Below the pieces are notes generated by a model. It made no database searches. It saw nothing but the letters and a program-made list of their open reading frames with translations, and was not told the DNA's origin. A DNA stretch of 42,844 nucleotides, from assembly GCA_036258055.1 (NCBI GenBank), contig DATAEK010000355.1, positions 1 through 42,844 on the forward strand, read 5' to 3'. A program made the translations under genes and the position numbers. Of the stretch, positions 32,797-41,268 are shown piece by piece (the first letter of the stretch is position 1; every line of letters begins with the position of its first letter). This DNA comes from DATAEK01 sp036258055 (GTDB lineage: Bacteria > Acidobacteriota > Vicinamibacteria > Vicinamibacterales > 2-12-FULL-66-21).

Positions 32797-34626
32797 CTAC
32801 CTCCTTCCCCACTTGGTGTCAGCGCACCGTGCGACTGGGGGGCCGACGATTGGATCCGCGTACGAAGGTCGGTCAGGCAGCGGGTCATAGAGACGCACGC
32901 TAATCGTGTCTCTCAGTTCAGCAATGACGGGAATTCTCAACTCACCGATCGGTCCCTGACCCGCGAATCGACGCCGAAAGTCTTTCTCTTCCCAGTTCTC
33001 GAGAAGAATGTACGGCCGGTAGCCGTTGTCGCGAAGCCATGCGATCGCTGAGGCCAGCCGCGGCGGCGCGAAGTAGTCGAAGCGCACCGACGGGCGGCCC
33101 GAATACAGCCGGATCGGGCCGGCGTGGTGCAACGCGATGAAAATCGCGTTGGCCGGAAGCGCGCTGGTGATGTGGTCCGCGACAGTGACGGTCCGCTGCT
33201 CGCCCATGCCGATCTCGAGCACGCCGCGATCGACAGCAAACCCGGTCCAGCGGCTCGCGAGCAACGCCATGATGCCGACGAGCGCCGGTATGGCGATCAG
33301 CGCCGGAGCCCTCCGTGTGATCCATGCAACCGGCGTGGCGAAACACAGGAACAACAGCGGAAATACCGGCAGAAAGAATCGCAGGAACCACCATTCGTTG
33401 AAGACGAGATAGAGCGCGTACGAGATGAAGATGATCAGAACGTAGAGGCCCAGCGGCAGGAGCGTGCGCGAGCTGAACCACGCCGGCCGCAGCGCGGGAA
33501 TCAGGAACGGGAGCAGTGCCGCCAGGATGACCGCGCTCTCGCTCTCGATCAACCAGGAGGCGTACAGATACGAATTCGTGGCGAAATGATCGATGGCGTA
33601 CAGCGCCGACGTCGGTCCATATCCCGAGAGCAGCGGTGACCCGTACAAGCGAGCGTTGACGATCCCGACGAACACCCCCGCGGCGGCGATCGGCAGCAGG
33701 AACGTCAGCGTGCGGATGACCGCGCGCGCAGGCGCCTGACGCGACGGCCACATCGATGCGGCAAGCGCACCGGCCATCGCCAGCGGCGCCAGATTCGGGC
33801 GGACCAGCACGGCCAGCCCGGCGACGACGCCCGCGGCCAGCGACACGGACGCACCGGGCCATGTCAGGAGCAGCAGCGCGCCCGTCCACAACGCGGCCGT
33901 GACGATGTCGCTCATCGGGACGACGAGGTTGTAGAGGAATGCGGGGCACGCGGCCATGCAGATGGCCGCGATGCCCGCAGCCAGTCGATCGCCCGAGAGC
34001 CTGACCGCGAGCGCGTAGGTAAGGATCACGAGGAGCGCCCCGGCGAATGGCGCCACGAAGTACGGCCCGCACGCGCCGAACAGCTTGACGAAGCCGGCCA
34101 TGATGAGGGGGAGGCCGGCCGGATACGTCGGGACCATCGTGTGCCGTGTAACGCCCGGCCGATACCCGAGCGGCGTCAGCGACTCGTCGGGATAGGGCCA
34201 GGGGACCTTCGACGCCAGCGGCTCGAGCGAGACGTGCAGATTCCCCTGAAGCCAGAGGTAGGCCTGCGTGACGTAGCCGAACGAGTCGGAGCCGCCCACT
34301 GCGTACGAGCCGTAGGTCAGCCCGAGCCACAACACGGTGCCGGCGGCCGCGAGCGCGGCGAGGATCCACCATCGCTCGAGCCGATCGCGCAACCACCGCC
34401 ACGCTTCAGCACGATCTGTCGAGGGCGCGAGCAGCAGCGATCCGAGGTACAGGAGCACCGCGGCGCTCGCCGGTCGAAGGACGTTGCGCGACGAGACGGT
34501 GACTGGACCGATGTGGAAGCGTGTCGCGCCGGTCACGGCGACGAGCGCGGTCCCGAGGATCGCGAGGAAACTGGCAAGCGCGAGCGCCCTGGCGACGCGG
34601 CTTCTCGAGCCGCCAGGGACACTCAT
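32797..34626 (-). CDS. GT39-like (GT-C) membrane glycosyltransferase
   Basis: This is a 609-residue integral membrane protein with about 11-12 predicted helices, in the layout of the GT-C fold (ArnT/PMT/GT39-like), which transfers sugars from polyprenyl-phosphate donors outside the inner membrane. The first external loop, after helix 3, has GGSDSFGYVTQAYLW, where acidic residues usually act in catalysis. VKLFGACGPYFVAPFAGALL and DRLAAGIAAICMAACPAFLY mark the core. A C-terminal soluble domain of about 140 residues (FIALHHAGPIRLYSGRP ... RPYILLENWEE) follows the last helix. The acceptor is unknown. It lies about 80 bp downstream of the Asp-box gene on the same strand. Confidence 0.82.
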   Translation of the reverse strand: MSVPGGSRSRVARALALASFLAILGTALVAVTGATRFHIGPVTVSSRNVLRPASAAVLLYLGSLLLAPSTDRAEAWRWLRDRLERWWILAALAAAGTVLWLGLTYGSYAVGGSDSFGYVTQAYLWLQGNLHVSLEPLASKVPWPYPDESLTPLGYRPGVTRHTMVPTYPAGLPLIMAGFVKLFGACGPYFVAPFAGALLVILTYALAVRLSGDRLAAGIAAICMAACPAFLYNLVVPMSDIVTAALWTGALLLLTWPGASVSLAAGVVAGLAVLVRPNLAPLAMAGALAASMWPSRQAPARAVIRTLTFLLPIAAAGVFVGIVNARLYGSPLLSGYGPTSALYAIDHFATNSYLYASWLIESESAVILAALLPFLIPALRPAWFSSRTLLPLGLYVLIIFISYALYLVFNEWWFLRFFLPVFPLLFLCFATPVAWITRRAPALIAIPALVGIMALLASRWTGFAVDRGVLEIGMGEQRTVTVADHITSALPANAIFIALHHAGPIRLYSGRPSVRFDYFAPPRLASAIAWLRDNGYRPYILLENWEEKDFRRRFAGQGPIGELRIPVIAELRDTISVRLYDPLPDRPSYADPIVGPPVARCADTKWGRR

Positions 34627-34705
34627 GGTCGAAGGGGGTGGAGCAGCGGCAGCATCTTACGGTCGTGGCCGACGTGCCGCAAATGGGGAGAGCAATCGAC
34701 GGGAC

Positions 34706-37700
34706 TCAGGGTAACCGGCCGGCGGCCGCGGATCCAGCCATCACGCGGTCGAACTCGGCGCGTACGGCATCGAGCTCCTTCTTCAGAACCTCGTACCGCT
34801 CGAGCGCATCGCGTCCGACCTTCTGATCGACGCGGTTGGTCATTCCGGCGAGATAGGTGATGTGCTCCTGCAGCCCCGGTTTGCCGTACCTCACGGGCTC
34901 GTTGAGCAACTTCGCCGCAATCGTGTCGACCTGTTTGGCCTTGTCGGCGTCTGCCCCAGTGGTGCCCTTGAGCCGTGCCTGTGCCTCCCGCACCCGCGAC
35001 ACGAGCTCGGTGGCGCTCGTCACGAGCGCCCGAGTCCGCATGTTGTGGTCGTACTGCTCCTTGAGATCCGCGACCGTAATCCCCTCTGCGGAGATGTTGG
35101 GATCGATGAGCACCGAGAAGGGCTGCGTCAAGGTGGTGTCGCCGACCTTCAGCCGCGCCTGATACGCACCCGGCGGGACGGCAATCCCTGATTGATTCCG
35201 CACGTCCCAGACAAAGCGGTTGTGCCCCTCGTCCTTCGTGACCCGGCCCATGCTGGCCGCGCCGCGCGCGAGACGGTTGAAGGCCATGGCAGCCTCTGGA
35301 TCGTCCGGTTCGCCTCCTCCGCCTCCGCCGCCGCGACCGCCTCGTCCACCGCGCCCACCACGGCCACCGGCCGGTACATCGCTGCTGTACGAATTGACAA
35401 CGGCGCCCGTCGTATCGAGGACGTCGATCGTCACGGCTCCGGCCGGTGCCGACGGCAGGTAGTACTCGATCGCCGGACCGAACGCGCTGACCTGCGTGCG
35501 ATACCCGTCGCGGGGCTTGTACAGCGTCACGTCGGTCGTCACCTGTGTCGCCATCTGCCGCAACGAGCTGATGTCGTCGAGAATCCACAACGCGCGTCCC
35601 TGCGTCGAGACCACGAGATCGTTGCGATAGACCTTGATGTCGGTGATCGGTACCTGCGGCAGATTCAGCTGGAACGGCTGCCAGTGCGCGCCGTTGTCGA
35701 ACGAGATGAACAGGCCGAACTCGGTGCCCGCGTAGAGCAGGCCTTCGCGCTGAGGGTCCTCGCGGACGACGCGAGTCGGCCAATCGGCCGGGATGCCGTT
35801 CTTCCCGTCGGTCAGCCGCTTCCAGGTCTTGCCGTAGTCGTTGGTCACGTAGAAGTACGGCTGATAGTCGCCGAGCAGGTAGCGGTACACGGCGTAGTAC
35901 GCGGATCCTTTGCGATGGGGCGATGCGTCGATCCACTGAACCCGGCCGCCGGGCTCGAGATCCTTCGGCGTTACGTTCGTCCACGTCTTGCCGTTGTCCC
36001 TCGTCACGTAGAACGGGCCGTCATTCGAGCCGGTCCAGATGACGCCCTTCTCGAGCGGAGACTCGGTGATCGCGTACAGCGTGCTGTAGAACTCTTCGCC
36101 GGTGATGTCGCGGGTGATCGGCTCACCGCTCGCACCTTGACAGCAATCGGGGTGGGCCGTCAGATCCGGCGAGATCTTTTCCCAGGTGACACCCTTGTCG
36201 CGCGTGCGATGCACGTACTGCGACCCGTAATAGAGCACGTCGGGATCGTGCGGCGAGGTCGCCATCGGCGAAACCCGCTGCATGCGGTAGATCAGATCGC
36301 TCGCGGGATTCCCGTAGAGTGACTGCGCGCCGATCCAGTAGTTCTTCGACTGCCCCGTCTTCATGTTCATCACGCTGTATTGCCCCTTGCACGATCCGTA
36401 GACGATGTTCGGATCGCGGGGATGCGGCATGATCGGCCCGGTCTCGCACCCGGGGCCCGTGCGCCAGTCGTCGCGAGCGTAGGGATCGGCCTGGCTGGTG
36501 ATGATGATCGTGGTGTTGTCCTGCTGAGCGCCGTAGAGGTTGTAGGGGAACTCGTTGTCAATCCAGACGCCGTAGATTTCCGAGGTCGGCTGGTTCATCT
36601 GGGACGACCAGGTCTTGCCACCGTCGAACGAGACGTTGGCGCCGCCGTCGTTCGACTGGATCAGCGTGTTCCCGTCCTTCGGGTTTATCCAGATGTCGTG
36701 GTTGTCGCCGTGCGGGGTTCGCAGGCTGGTGAACGTCTTGCCCGCGTCGGTCGACTTGAAAAATCCCTCCGCACCCGCGTAGACGACGTCCGCATTGGTC
36801 GGATCGGCGCCGAGCGTGGTGTAGTAGAACGGCCGCTGGACGAGCGACCCCTGCGGGTTCACCAGCGTCCACGTCTGCCCCGCGTCGTCCGATCGGTAGA
36901 ATCCGCCGCCCGGCTTGGCTTCGACGAGCGCGTAGATGCGATCGGGCTTCGCCGCCGTCACCGCCAGGTTGCCTTTGCCGATCAGCTCCGACGGCAGCCC
37001 CGTCATGATCTTCGTAAACGTGTCACCGCCGTCCGTGCTCTTGTAGAAGCCGCCGTCCTTCGATCCGCTGATGATCGTCCAGGGCTTCCGCTCGACCCGC
37101 GACATCCAAGCGAACACGACGTTCGGGTTTCCCGGCTGCAGCTCGACGTCCATCGCCCCAACGCCGTCGTTCACGAACAGCGTTTTCTTCCACGTCTTAC
37201 CGCCGTCGGTCGTCTTGAAGACGCCGCGGTCTGCGTTCCGCTTGAACGCGTCGCCGTAGGCCGCAACCCAGACGATGTTCGGATCGGTCGGATGAATGCG
37301 CACCGCCCCGATCTGTCCGGCGTTGTAGAGACCGACGAACTGCCACGTATCGCCGCCGTCAGTGGTCTTGTAGACACCGCGGCCGGTCGAGACGTTGCTC
37401 CGCACGCCGTCGGATCCCGTGCCGACGTACACAATCTTCGGATCGGAATCGGCTACGGCGATCGATCCCATGGACCCGAGCGGAATCTTGCCGTCGCTCA
37501 GTGGAGTCCATGTGGTGCCTCCGTCGGTCGTTCTGAACAGTCCGCCGCTCGCAACGCCCATGTAGAACGTGCGCGGCTGCGAGGGCACCCCAGTCACCGT
37601 CGTCACGCGTCCACCGCGTGATGGGCCAACGAGGCGGTACTGAAGACCTTTGAAGAGCGCCGGATCGATGACCCCTGCGCCCGGGCGAGTTGTCTGACCC

Positions 37701-37795
37701 GATTGCGCCGCGCGAGCCGGCGCCGTTTGAGCGTGGGGTCGAGCGAGGGTTACGGCGGTCAACGCAACGAGGGCGAATAGTACTCGGCGGCGCAT
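34706..37795 (-). CDS. Large secreted Asp-box (VPS10/BNR-like) beta-propeller protein
   Basis: This 1029-residue protein is often annotated as a glycosyl hydrolase or sortilin-like protein. After a signal peptide (1-23, ending RPHAQ) come at least eleven Asp-box motifs of the SxDxGxxW type (RTTDGGTTW, KTTDGGDTW, KTTDGGKTW, KSTDGGDTF, RSDDAGQTW, KSTDAGKTF, SFDGGKTW, TRDKGVTW, TRDNGKTW, TNDYGKTW, SFDNGAHW). These predict one or two VPS10/sialidase-type propellers. A Gly/Arg-rich linker then leads to an Ig-like strand region and a helical C-terminus (KLLNEPVRYGKPGLQEHITY). No sialidase Arg triad is apparent, so hydrolase activity is doubtful. ATG 37795 has GGAGA upstream. The small gene 37829-38311 precedes it by 33 bp. 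Confidence 0.88.
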   Translation of the reverse strand: MRRRVLFALVALTAVTLARPHAQTAPARAAQSGQTTRPGAGVIDPALFKGLQYRLVGPSRGGRVTTVTGVPSQPRTFYMGVASGGLFRTTDGGTTWTPLSDGKIPLGSMGSIAVADSDPKIVYVGTGSDGVRSNVSTGRGVYKTTDGGDTWQFVGLYNAGQIGAVRIHPTDPNIVWVAAYGDAFKRNADRGVFKTTDGGKTWKKTLFVNDGVGAMDVELQPGNPNVVFAWMSRVERKPWTIISGSKDGGFYKSTDGGDTFTKIMTGLPSELIGKGNLAVTAAKPDRIYALVEAKPGGGFYRSDDAGQTWTLVNPQGSLVQRPFYYTTLGADPTNADVVYAGAEGFFKSTDAGKTFTSLRTPHGDNHDIWINPKDGNTLIQSNDGGANVSFDGGKTWSSQMNQPTSEIYGVWIDNEFPYNLYGAQQDNTTIIITSQADPYARDDWRTGPGCETGPIMPHPRDPNIVYGSCKGQYSVMNMKTGQSKNYWIGAQSLYGNPASDLIYRMQRVSPMATSPHDPDVLYYGSQYVHRTRDKGVTWEKISPDLTAHPDCCQGASGEPITRDITGEEFYSTLYAITESPLEKGVIWTGSNDGPFYVTRDNGKTWTNVTPKDLEPGGRVQWIDASPHRKGSAYYAVYRYLLGDYQPYFYVTNDYGKTWKRLTDGKNGIPADWPTRVVREDPQREGLLYAGTEFGLFISFDNGAHWQPFQLNLPQVPITDIKVYRNDLVVSTQGRALWILDDISSLRQMATQVTTDVTLYKPRDGYRTQVSAFGPAIEYYLPSAPAGAVTIDVLDTTGAVVNSYSSDVPAGGRGGRGGRGGRGGGGGGGEPDDPEAAMAFNRLARGAASMGRVTKDEGHNRFVWDVRNQSGIAVPPGAYQARLKVGDTTLTQPFSVLIDPNISAEGITVADLKEQYDHNMRTRALVTSATELVSRVREAQARLKGTTGADADKAKQVDTIAAKLLNEPVRYGKPGLQEHITYLAGMTNRVDQKVGRDALERYEVLKKELDAVRAEFDRVMAGSAAAGRLP

Positions 37796-37828
37796 ATCGA
37801 TTCTCCGAACGAATGGCATCAGGCCGGA

Positions 37829-38311
37829 CTACTGCTTGGTGAACACCATCTTCTGCGAGAAGGGGCCCTGTTCGGTCTTGACGTCGCGTGAGATCGTCAT
37901 CACCTTGCCGTCGGCAGACAAGTCCCAGACGTCGCGGAACTCGAGTGCGGTTCCCTGCATGTCCATCTTGTACGACGTGACCAGCTGCGCTCCGCTCCAC
38001 ATCGTGGTGGACGTGACGTCCTGTTCGCCCATCGCGCTCTTCAGCTTGTTGGTATTCGGTTTCCCGTCCGTCGTGATATTGCGCTCGTTGGTGAACTCGC
38101 CCATCGAGCTTTTCTGCGTGGTCTTGACCACGAGCTTCGGATCCTTGTGATCGATCACGCTCACAATCGAGTCGGGCGGCGGCATCGGTCCGAGCTCGCT
38201 CTTCGCGATGTCGAGCTGCCAGGTTCCAGAGAAATCCGGCTTCGCGCCCTGTGCCCGGGCGGAGGCGGCGACGAGCGCCAGGAGAAGTGCGACGAAGAAT
38301 GTTCTTTTCAT
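37829..38311 (-). CDS. Small secreted lipocalin-like protein
   Basis: This is a 160-residue protein with a clear signal peptide (MKRTFFVALLLALVAASARAQ). One beta-rich domain follows, starting DFSGTWQLDIAKSELGPMP and continuing through repeated strands (KLVVKTTQKS, TTTMWSGAQLVTSYKM, VMTISRDVKTEQGP). The 'GTWxLDxxKS' opening is common in acidobacterial secreted proteins of unknown function and suggests a lipocalin- or barrel-like fold. It has no cysteine in the mature part. It lies 33 bp upstream of the Asp-box gene on the same strand and is likely co-transcribed with it. The divergent gene starts 74 bp away. Confidence 0.8.
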   Translation of the reverse strand: MKRTFFVALLLALVAASARAQGAKPDFSGTWQLDIAKSELGPMPPPDSIVSVIDHKDPKLVVKTTQKSSMGEFTNERNITTDGKPNTNKLKSAMGEQDVTSTTMWSGAQLVTSYKMDMQGTALEFRDVWDLSADGKVMTISRDVKTEQGPFSQKMVFTKQ

Positions 38312-38385
38312 GGACGCAGGGTACTACAGGACCCGGCGTCGTGGATCGTCCGGCGTGGCACGGTCCGGACTACGATAGAAGGGTC

Positions 38386-39549
38386 GTGCACATCGTCCGC
38401 ACCGCTCTAGCCGTTACATTGACGGCCTTCGTCGCGTCCACCTCGGTTCCCGTGCGAACCGACGCTCAGCAGGGCCGTTCCAGGCGGACATACGGCCCTG
38501 GGCAGTGCGGCCCCGCGGATCCAACCTACCTCCATATCGCCAATGAGACCGGCGGACAGCCGTTCTTTCTCAGTCCGCTCGAGCTTCCGCGCTCCGCGCA
38601 AATCATGAGGGAAACGTCCGGCGATGCGGCGCTGGTCGTCTGGGCCTCAGCGACGGCGGCCGACCGTGACGTCCTCATCCCTATCGATTCGACAATCCGT
38701 CGGGTCACGATCGCCGCCAGCTTCGACACCAAGGGCGGAACCCTGACGCTCGTTGCGCCAAACGGCGTCGTTGACGCGGGTGTGACCGAAGACAACGTGC
38801 TGAACTGCGGCCGGGTCGCCACGATCGACTCGCCTCCGACCGGCGTCTGGCACGCACGGCTCACCGCCTCGGGCCGATTCTGGCTGACCGCGCACGCGCG
38901 CACCGATCTCGATGTCGTCACCAGCGAGTTCGTGCGCGAAGGCGGACGTCCCGGCCATGAGGGGCTGTTCCGAATTGCCGGCCAACCCATCGCCGGCGAA
39001 CCGGCCACGGTTCGAATCGTGCTGACCGACGACGAGGTCAAGTCCACGCAGTTTTCGTTCGTGTCGGAACAGGGGAACACGCTGGGTCCTCTCGACCTGC
39101 GTGAAGCGGCGAATCGTGAATTCGGCGGCCGCGTGACGCTTCCGGCGGAGCCGTTTCGCATCGCCGTAACCGGCCTCGATGGGACAGGTGCGGCGTTCCA
39201 GCGCCTGCACGCAGGTTTGTTTCACGCCGAGGCGGTTGAAGTGACGATACCGGCTGCCGACGATCCCTTGAAGGCGGGTGGATCGACTGAGGTGATGTGT
39301 ACGATCCGGAACGCGGGTCCATCGGCGACGTTCCGGATTATCGCGGCTGACGGGTATCGGTACGTCAAGAACGTCGATCCACAGGAAGTGACGCTTGGCA
39401 CCGGCGAGTCGGCCACGATCAAGATTCGCATAGTCGTGCCGGCAGTCGCCGGGGCCGGCGAAGGCGTCGACGTCACGGTCACGGCGAGCAGTCAGGGACC
39501 ACACGCCACGATGAACGGGACGACCAAGCACTTCACCATCGCAAAGTAG
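38386..39549 (+). CDS. Secreted beta-sandwich protein of unknown function
   Basis: From GTG 38386 (GAAGGG upstream) this encodes 387 residues. It has a signal peptide (HIVRTALAVTLTAFVASTS ... TDAQ) and then all-beta domains. The first (about 40-200) has HIANETGGQPFFLSPLELP, TLVAPNGVVDAGVTEDNVLN and PTGVWHARLTASGRFWLTAH, resembling the domain that follows VWA domains in hemicentin-like proteins, though no VWA is present here. The second (about 280-387) is an Ig-like strand set (VEVTIPAADDPLKAGGSTEV ... VDVTVTASSQG). The frame is open upstream to 38251, but that would cross the divergent gene. The ABC ATPase starts 12 bp after its stop, suggesting joint expression. Confidence 0.7.
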   Translation: MHIVRTALAVTLTAFVASTSVPVRTDAQQGRSRRTYGPGQCGPADPTYLHIANETGGQPFFLSPLELPRSAQIMRETSGDAALVVWASATAADRDVLIPIDSTIRRVTIAASFDTKGGTLTLVAPNGVVDAGVTEDNVLNCGRVATIDSPPTGVWHARLTASGRFWLTAHARTDLDVVTSEFVREGGRPGHEGLFRIAGQPIAGEPATVRIVLTDDEVKSTQFSFVSEQGNTLGPLDLREAANREFGGRVTLPAEPFRIAVTGLDGTGAAFQRLHAGLFHAEAVEVTIPAADDPLKAGGSTEVMCTIRNAGPSATFRIIAADGYRYVKNVDPQEVTLGTGESATIKIRIVVPAVAGAGEGVDVTVTASSQGPHATMNGTTKHFTIAK

Positions 39550-39561
39550 GCCGGCCGCTTC

Positions 39562-40482
39562 ATGCCCGCGCAGCCCGTCATCAGCGTCTCCGGCATCCGG
39601 AAGTCGTACGGCCGGACGGTGGCGGTCGACGACGTCTCGTTCGACGTACTCGCCGGCGAGATCTTCGGCCTCATCGGACCCAACGGCGCAGGCAAGACGA
39701 CAACGATGGAATGTGTCGAGGGCTTGCGGGTGCCGGATCGCGGCGTGATCTCCGTGCTGGGGCTCGACCCCGTGCGCCACGTCTACGAGCTGCAGCAACG
39801 GATCGGCGTCCAGCTGCAGGCGGCGCAACTGCAGAAGCGGATCAAGGTGTGGGAGGCGGTCGATCTGTGGTCGTCACTCTACCGCTCGCCCGTCAACGGC
39901 GACCGTCTCCTCGATCAACTCGGCCTCGCCGACAAGCGCGACGCCTGGTTCATGACGCTCTCCGGCGGGCAGAAACAGCGCCTGTTCATCGCGCTCGCCC
40001 TGATCCACGATCCTGAGGTCGTCTTCCTCGACGAGCTGACGACCGGGCTCGACCCGCAGGCGCGACGGGCTATCTGGGATCTGGTCCGTGACATTCGCGC
40101 GCGCGGCAAGACGGTCCTTCTGACGACGCACCTGATGGAGGAAGCCGAGCGGCTCTGCGACCGGGTCGCGATCATCGATCACGGCCGGATCGTCGACATC
40201 GACACACCGGCCAGACTCGTACGCCGCCATTGTCCCGATCGGACCGTGATTGTCTCGACCCCGGATCAGGAAGCGGAGACATGGCTCCGCACGATCGCTG
40301 CCGCCGACGCGGTCGAACGTCAGGACTCGCGGATCGTGCTTCGAGGGCGTGGCGAGGACTTCGTCGGCGACGTCGTACAGTGCGTCTCCGAACACCGAAT
40401 CAAGGTGACTGATTTCCAGACCGTAACGCCGAATCTCGAGGACGTGTTCCTCACGCTGACGGGGCATTCGATGAGGGATTGA
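39562..40482 (+). CDS. ABC transporter ATP-binding protein (ABC-2 type)
   Basis: This is a 306-residue ATPase that would power an ABC-2 exporter. Walker A GPNGAGKTT (39-47), signature LSGGQKQR (133-140), Walker B VVFLDE (153-158), D-loop GLDP and H-loop TTHLMEEAE are all intact. The C-terminal 80 residues (about 225-306) match the DUF4162-type extension found on drug- and polysaccharide-export ATPases. The substrate is unknown. The downstream permease gene starts one base after its stop, so they form one transporter. Confidence 0.95.
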   Translation: MPAQPVISVSGIRKSYGRTVAVDDVSFDVLAGEIFGLIGPNGAGKTTTMECVEGLRVPDRGVISVLGLDPVRHVYELQQRIGVQLQAAQLQKRIKVWEAVDLWSSLYRSPVNGDRLLDQLGLADKRDAWFMTLSGGQKQRLFIALALIHDPEVVFLDELTTGLDPQARRAIWDLVRDIRARGKTVLLTTHLMEEAERLCDRVAIIDHGRIVDIDTPARLVRRHCPDRTVIVSTPDQEAETWLRTIAAADAVERQDSRIVLRGRGEDFVGDVVQCVSEHRIKVTDFQTVTPNLEDVFLTLTGHSMRD

Positions 40483-40483
40483 C

Positions 40484-41230
40484 GTGCTCAGAGGCCTCCT
40501 GAAACTGACCTGGCTCGAGATCAAGATCTTCATCAGGGAGCCGCTCGGCCTGATTGGGACCTTCGGCATGCCGATCCTGGTTTTCGTGGGGCTCGGTCGC
40601 ACCTTCGGGGACAGTGCGCGGACGTCGCAAGGCGCGCGGGAGTTCGTCCGCGTCGACCTGCCGGTCTTCACCGCCATCCTGATCGCGTTGAGCGCCGTGC
40701 TCTCGCTCGTGACGATCATCGCGATCTATCGCGACAGCGGGATCCTCAAGCGCCTGCGCGCCACACCGCTCACACCGGTGACGATCTTCTCCGCGCACGT
40801 GATCGTCAAGCTGCTGCTGACAGCGGCGACGATCGTGCTGATGATCCTGGCCGGCCGGCGCTACTATCCAGTCGGAAGCACCGTCACGATGGTCTCGTTC
40901 GCGGCGGCGCTGCTGTTTGCAACCTTCGCGATACTCTCGCTCGGGTTCCTCATCGCGAGCCTCGTTCCAACCGCACGATTCGCGCAACCGCTCGGGTCGT
41001 TGATCCTCTACCCGATGGTGGCCACCTCCGGGCTCTTTCTTCCAATCGCATCGCTGCCGCCGTCGCTGCGAGCGGTTGCCCGCGTGCTGCCGCTGACCTA
41101 CGCGGTCTCGCTGCTGAAGGGCATCTGGCAGGGGGATTCCTGGTCAACCCATCGTACCGACGTCGCTGCGCTCCTTGTGATCTTCATCGCCTGCACGGCT
41201 CTTGCCTCGCGTGTCTTCAGGTGGGAGTGA
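40484..41230 (+). CDS. ABC-2 type transporter permease
   Basis: This is a 248-residue inner-membrane permease with six predicted helices (around 25-45, 60-80, 100-125, 130-155, 165-190 and 225-245) and the ABC-2 signature area GSLILYPMVATSGLFLPIASLPPSLRAV before the last helices, followed by LPLTYAVSLLKGIWQGDSW. It starts with GTG at 40484, one base after the ATPase TGA (40480-40482), so it is translationally linked. Together they make an exporter of drug, lipid or saccharide type; the cargo cannot be told. The gene converges with the alkaline phosphatase. Confidence 0.93.
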   Translation: MLRGLLKLTWLEIKIFIREPLGLIGTFGMPILVFVGLGRTFGDSARTSQGAREFVRVDLPVFTAILIALSAVLSLVTIIAIYRDSGILKRLRATPLTPVTIFSAHVIVKLLLTAATIVLMILAGRRYYPVGSTVTMVSFAAALLFATFAILSLGFLIASLVPTARFAQPLGSLILYPMVATSGLFLPIASLPPSLRAVARVLPLTYAVSLLKGIWQGDSWSTHRTDVAALLVIFIACTALASRVFRWE

Positions 41231-41268
41231 GTGGCTGGTCCAACGCCCGATGGCGATCGCGCCAATCG

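Noticed and set aside
32942..34402. A 486-codon frame inside the glycosyltransferase gene
   Set aside because: It has extreme Arg/Ala/Gly content and overlaps a well-defined membrane protein.
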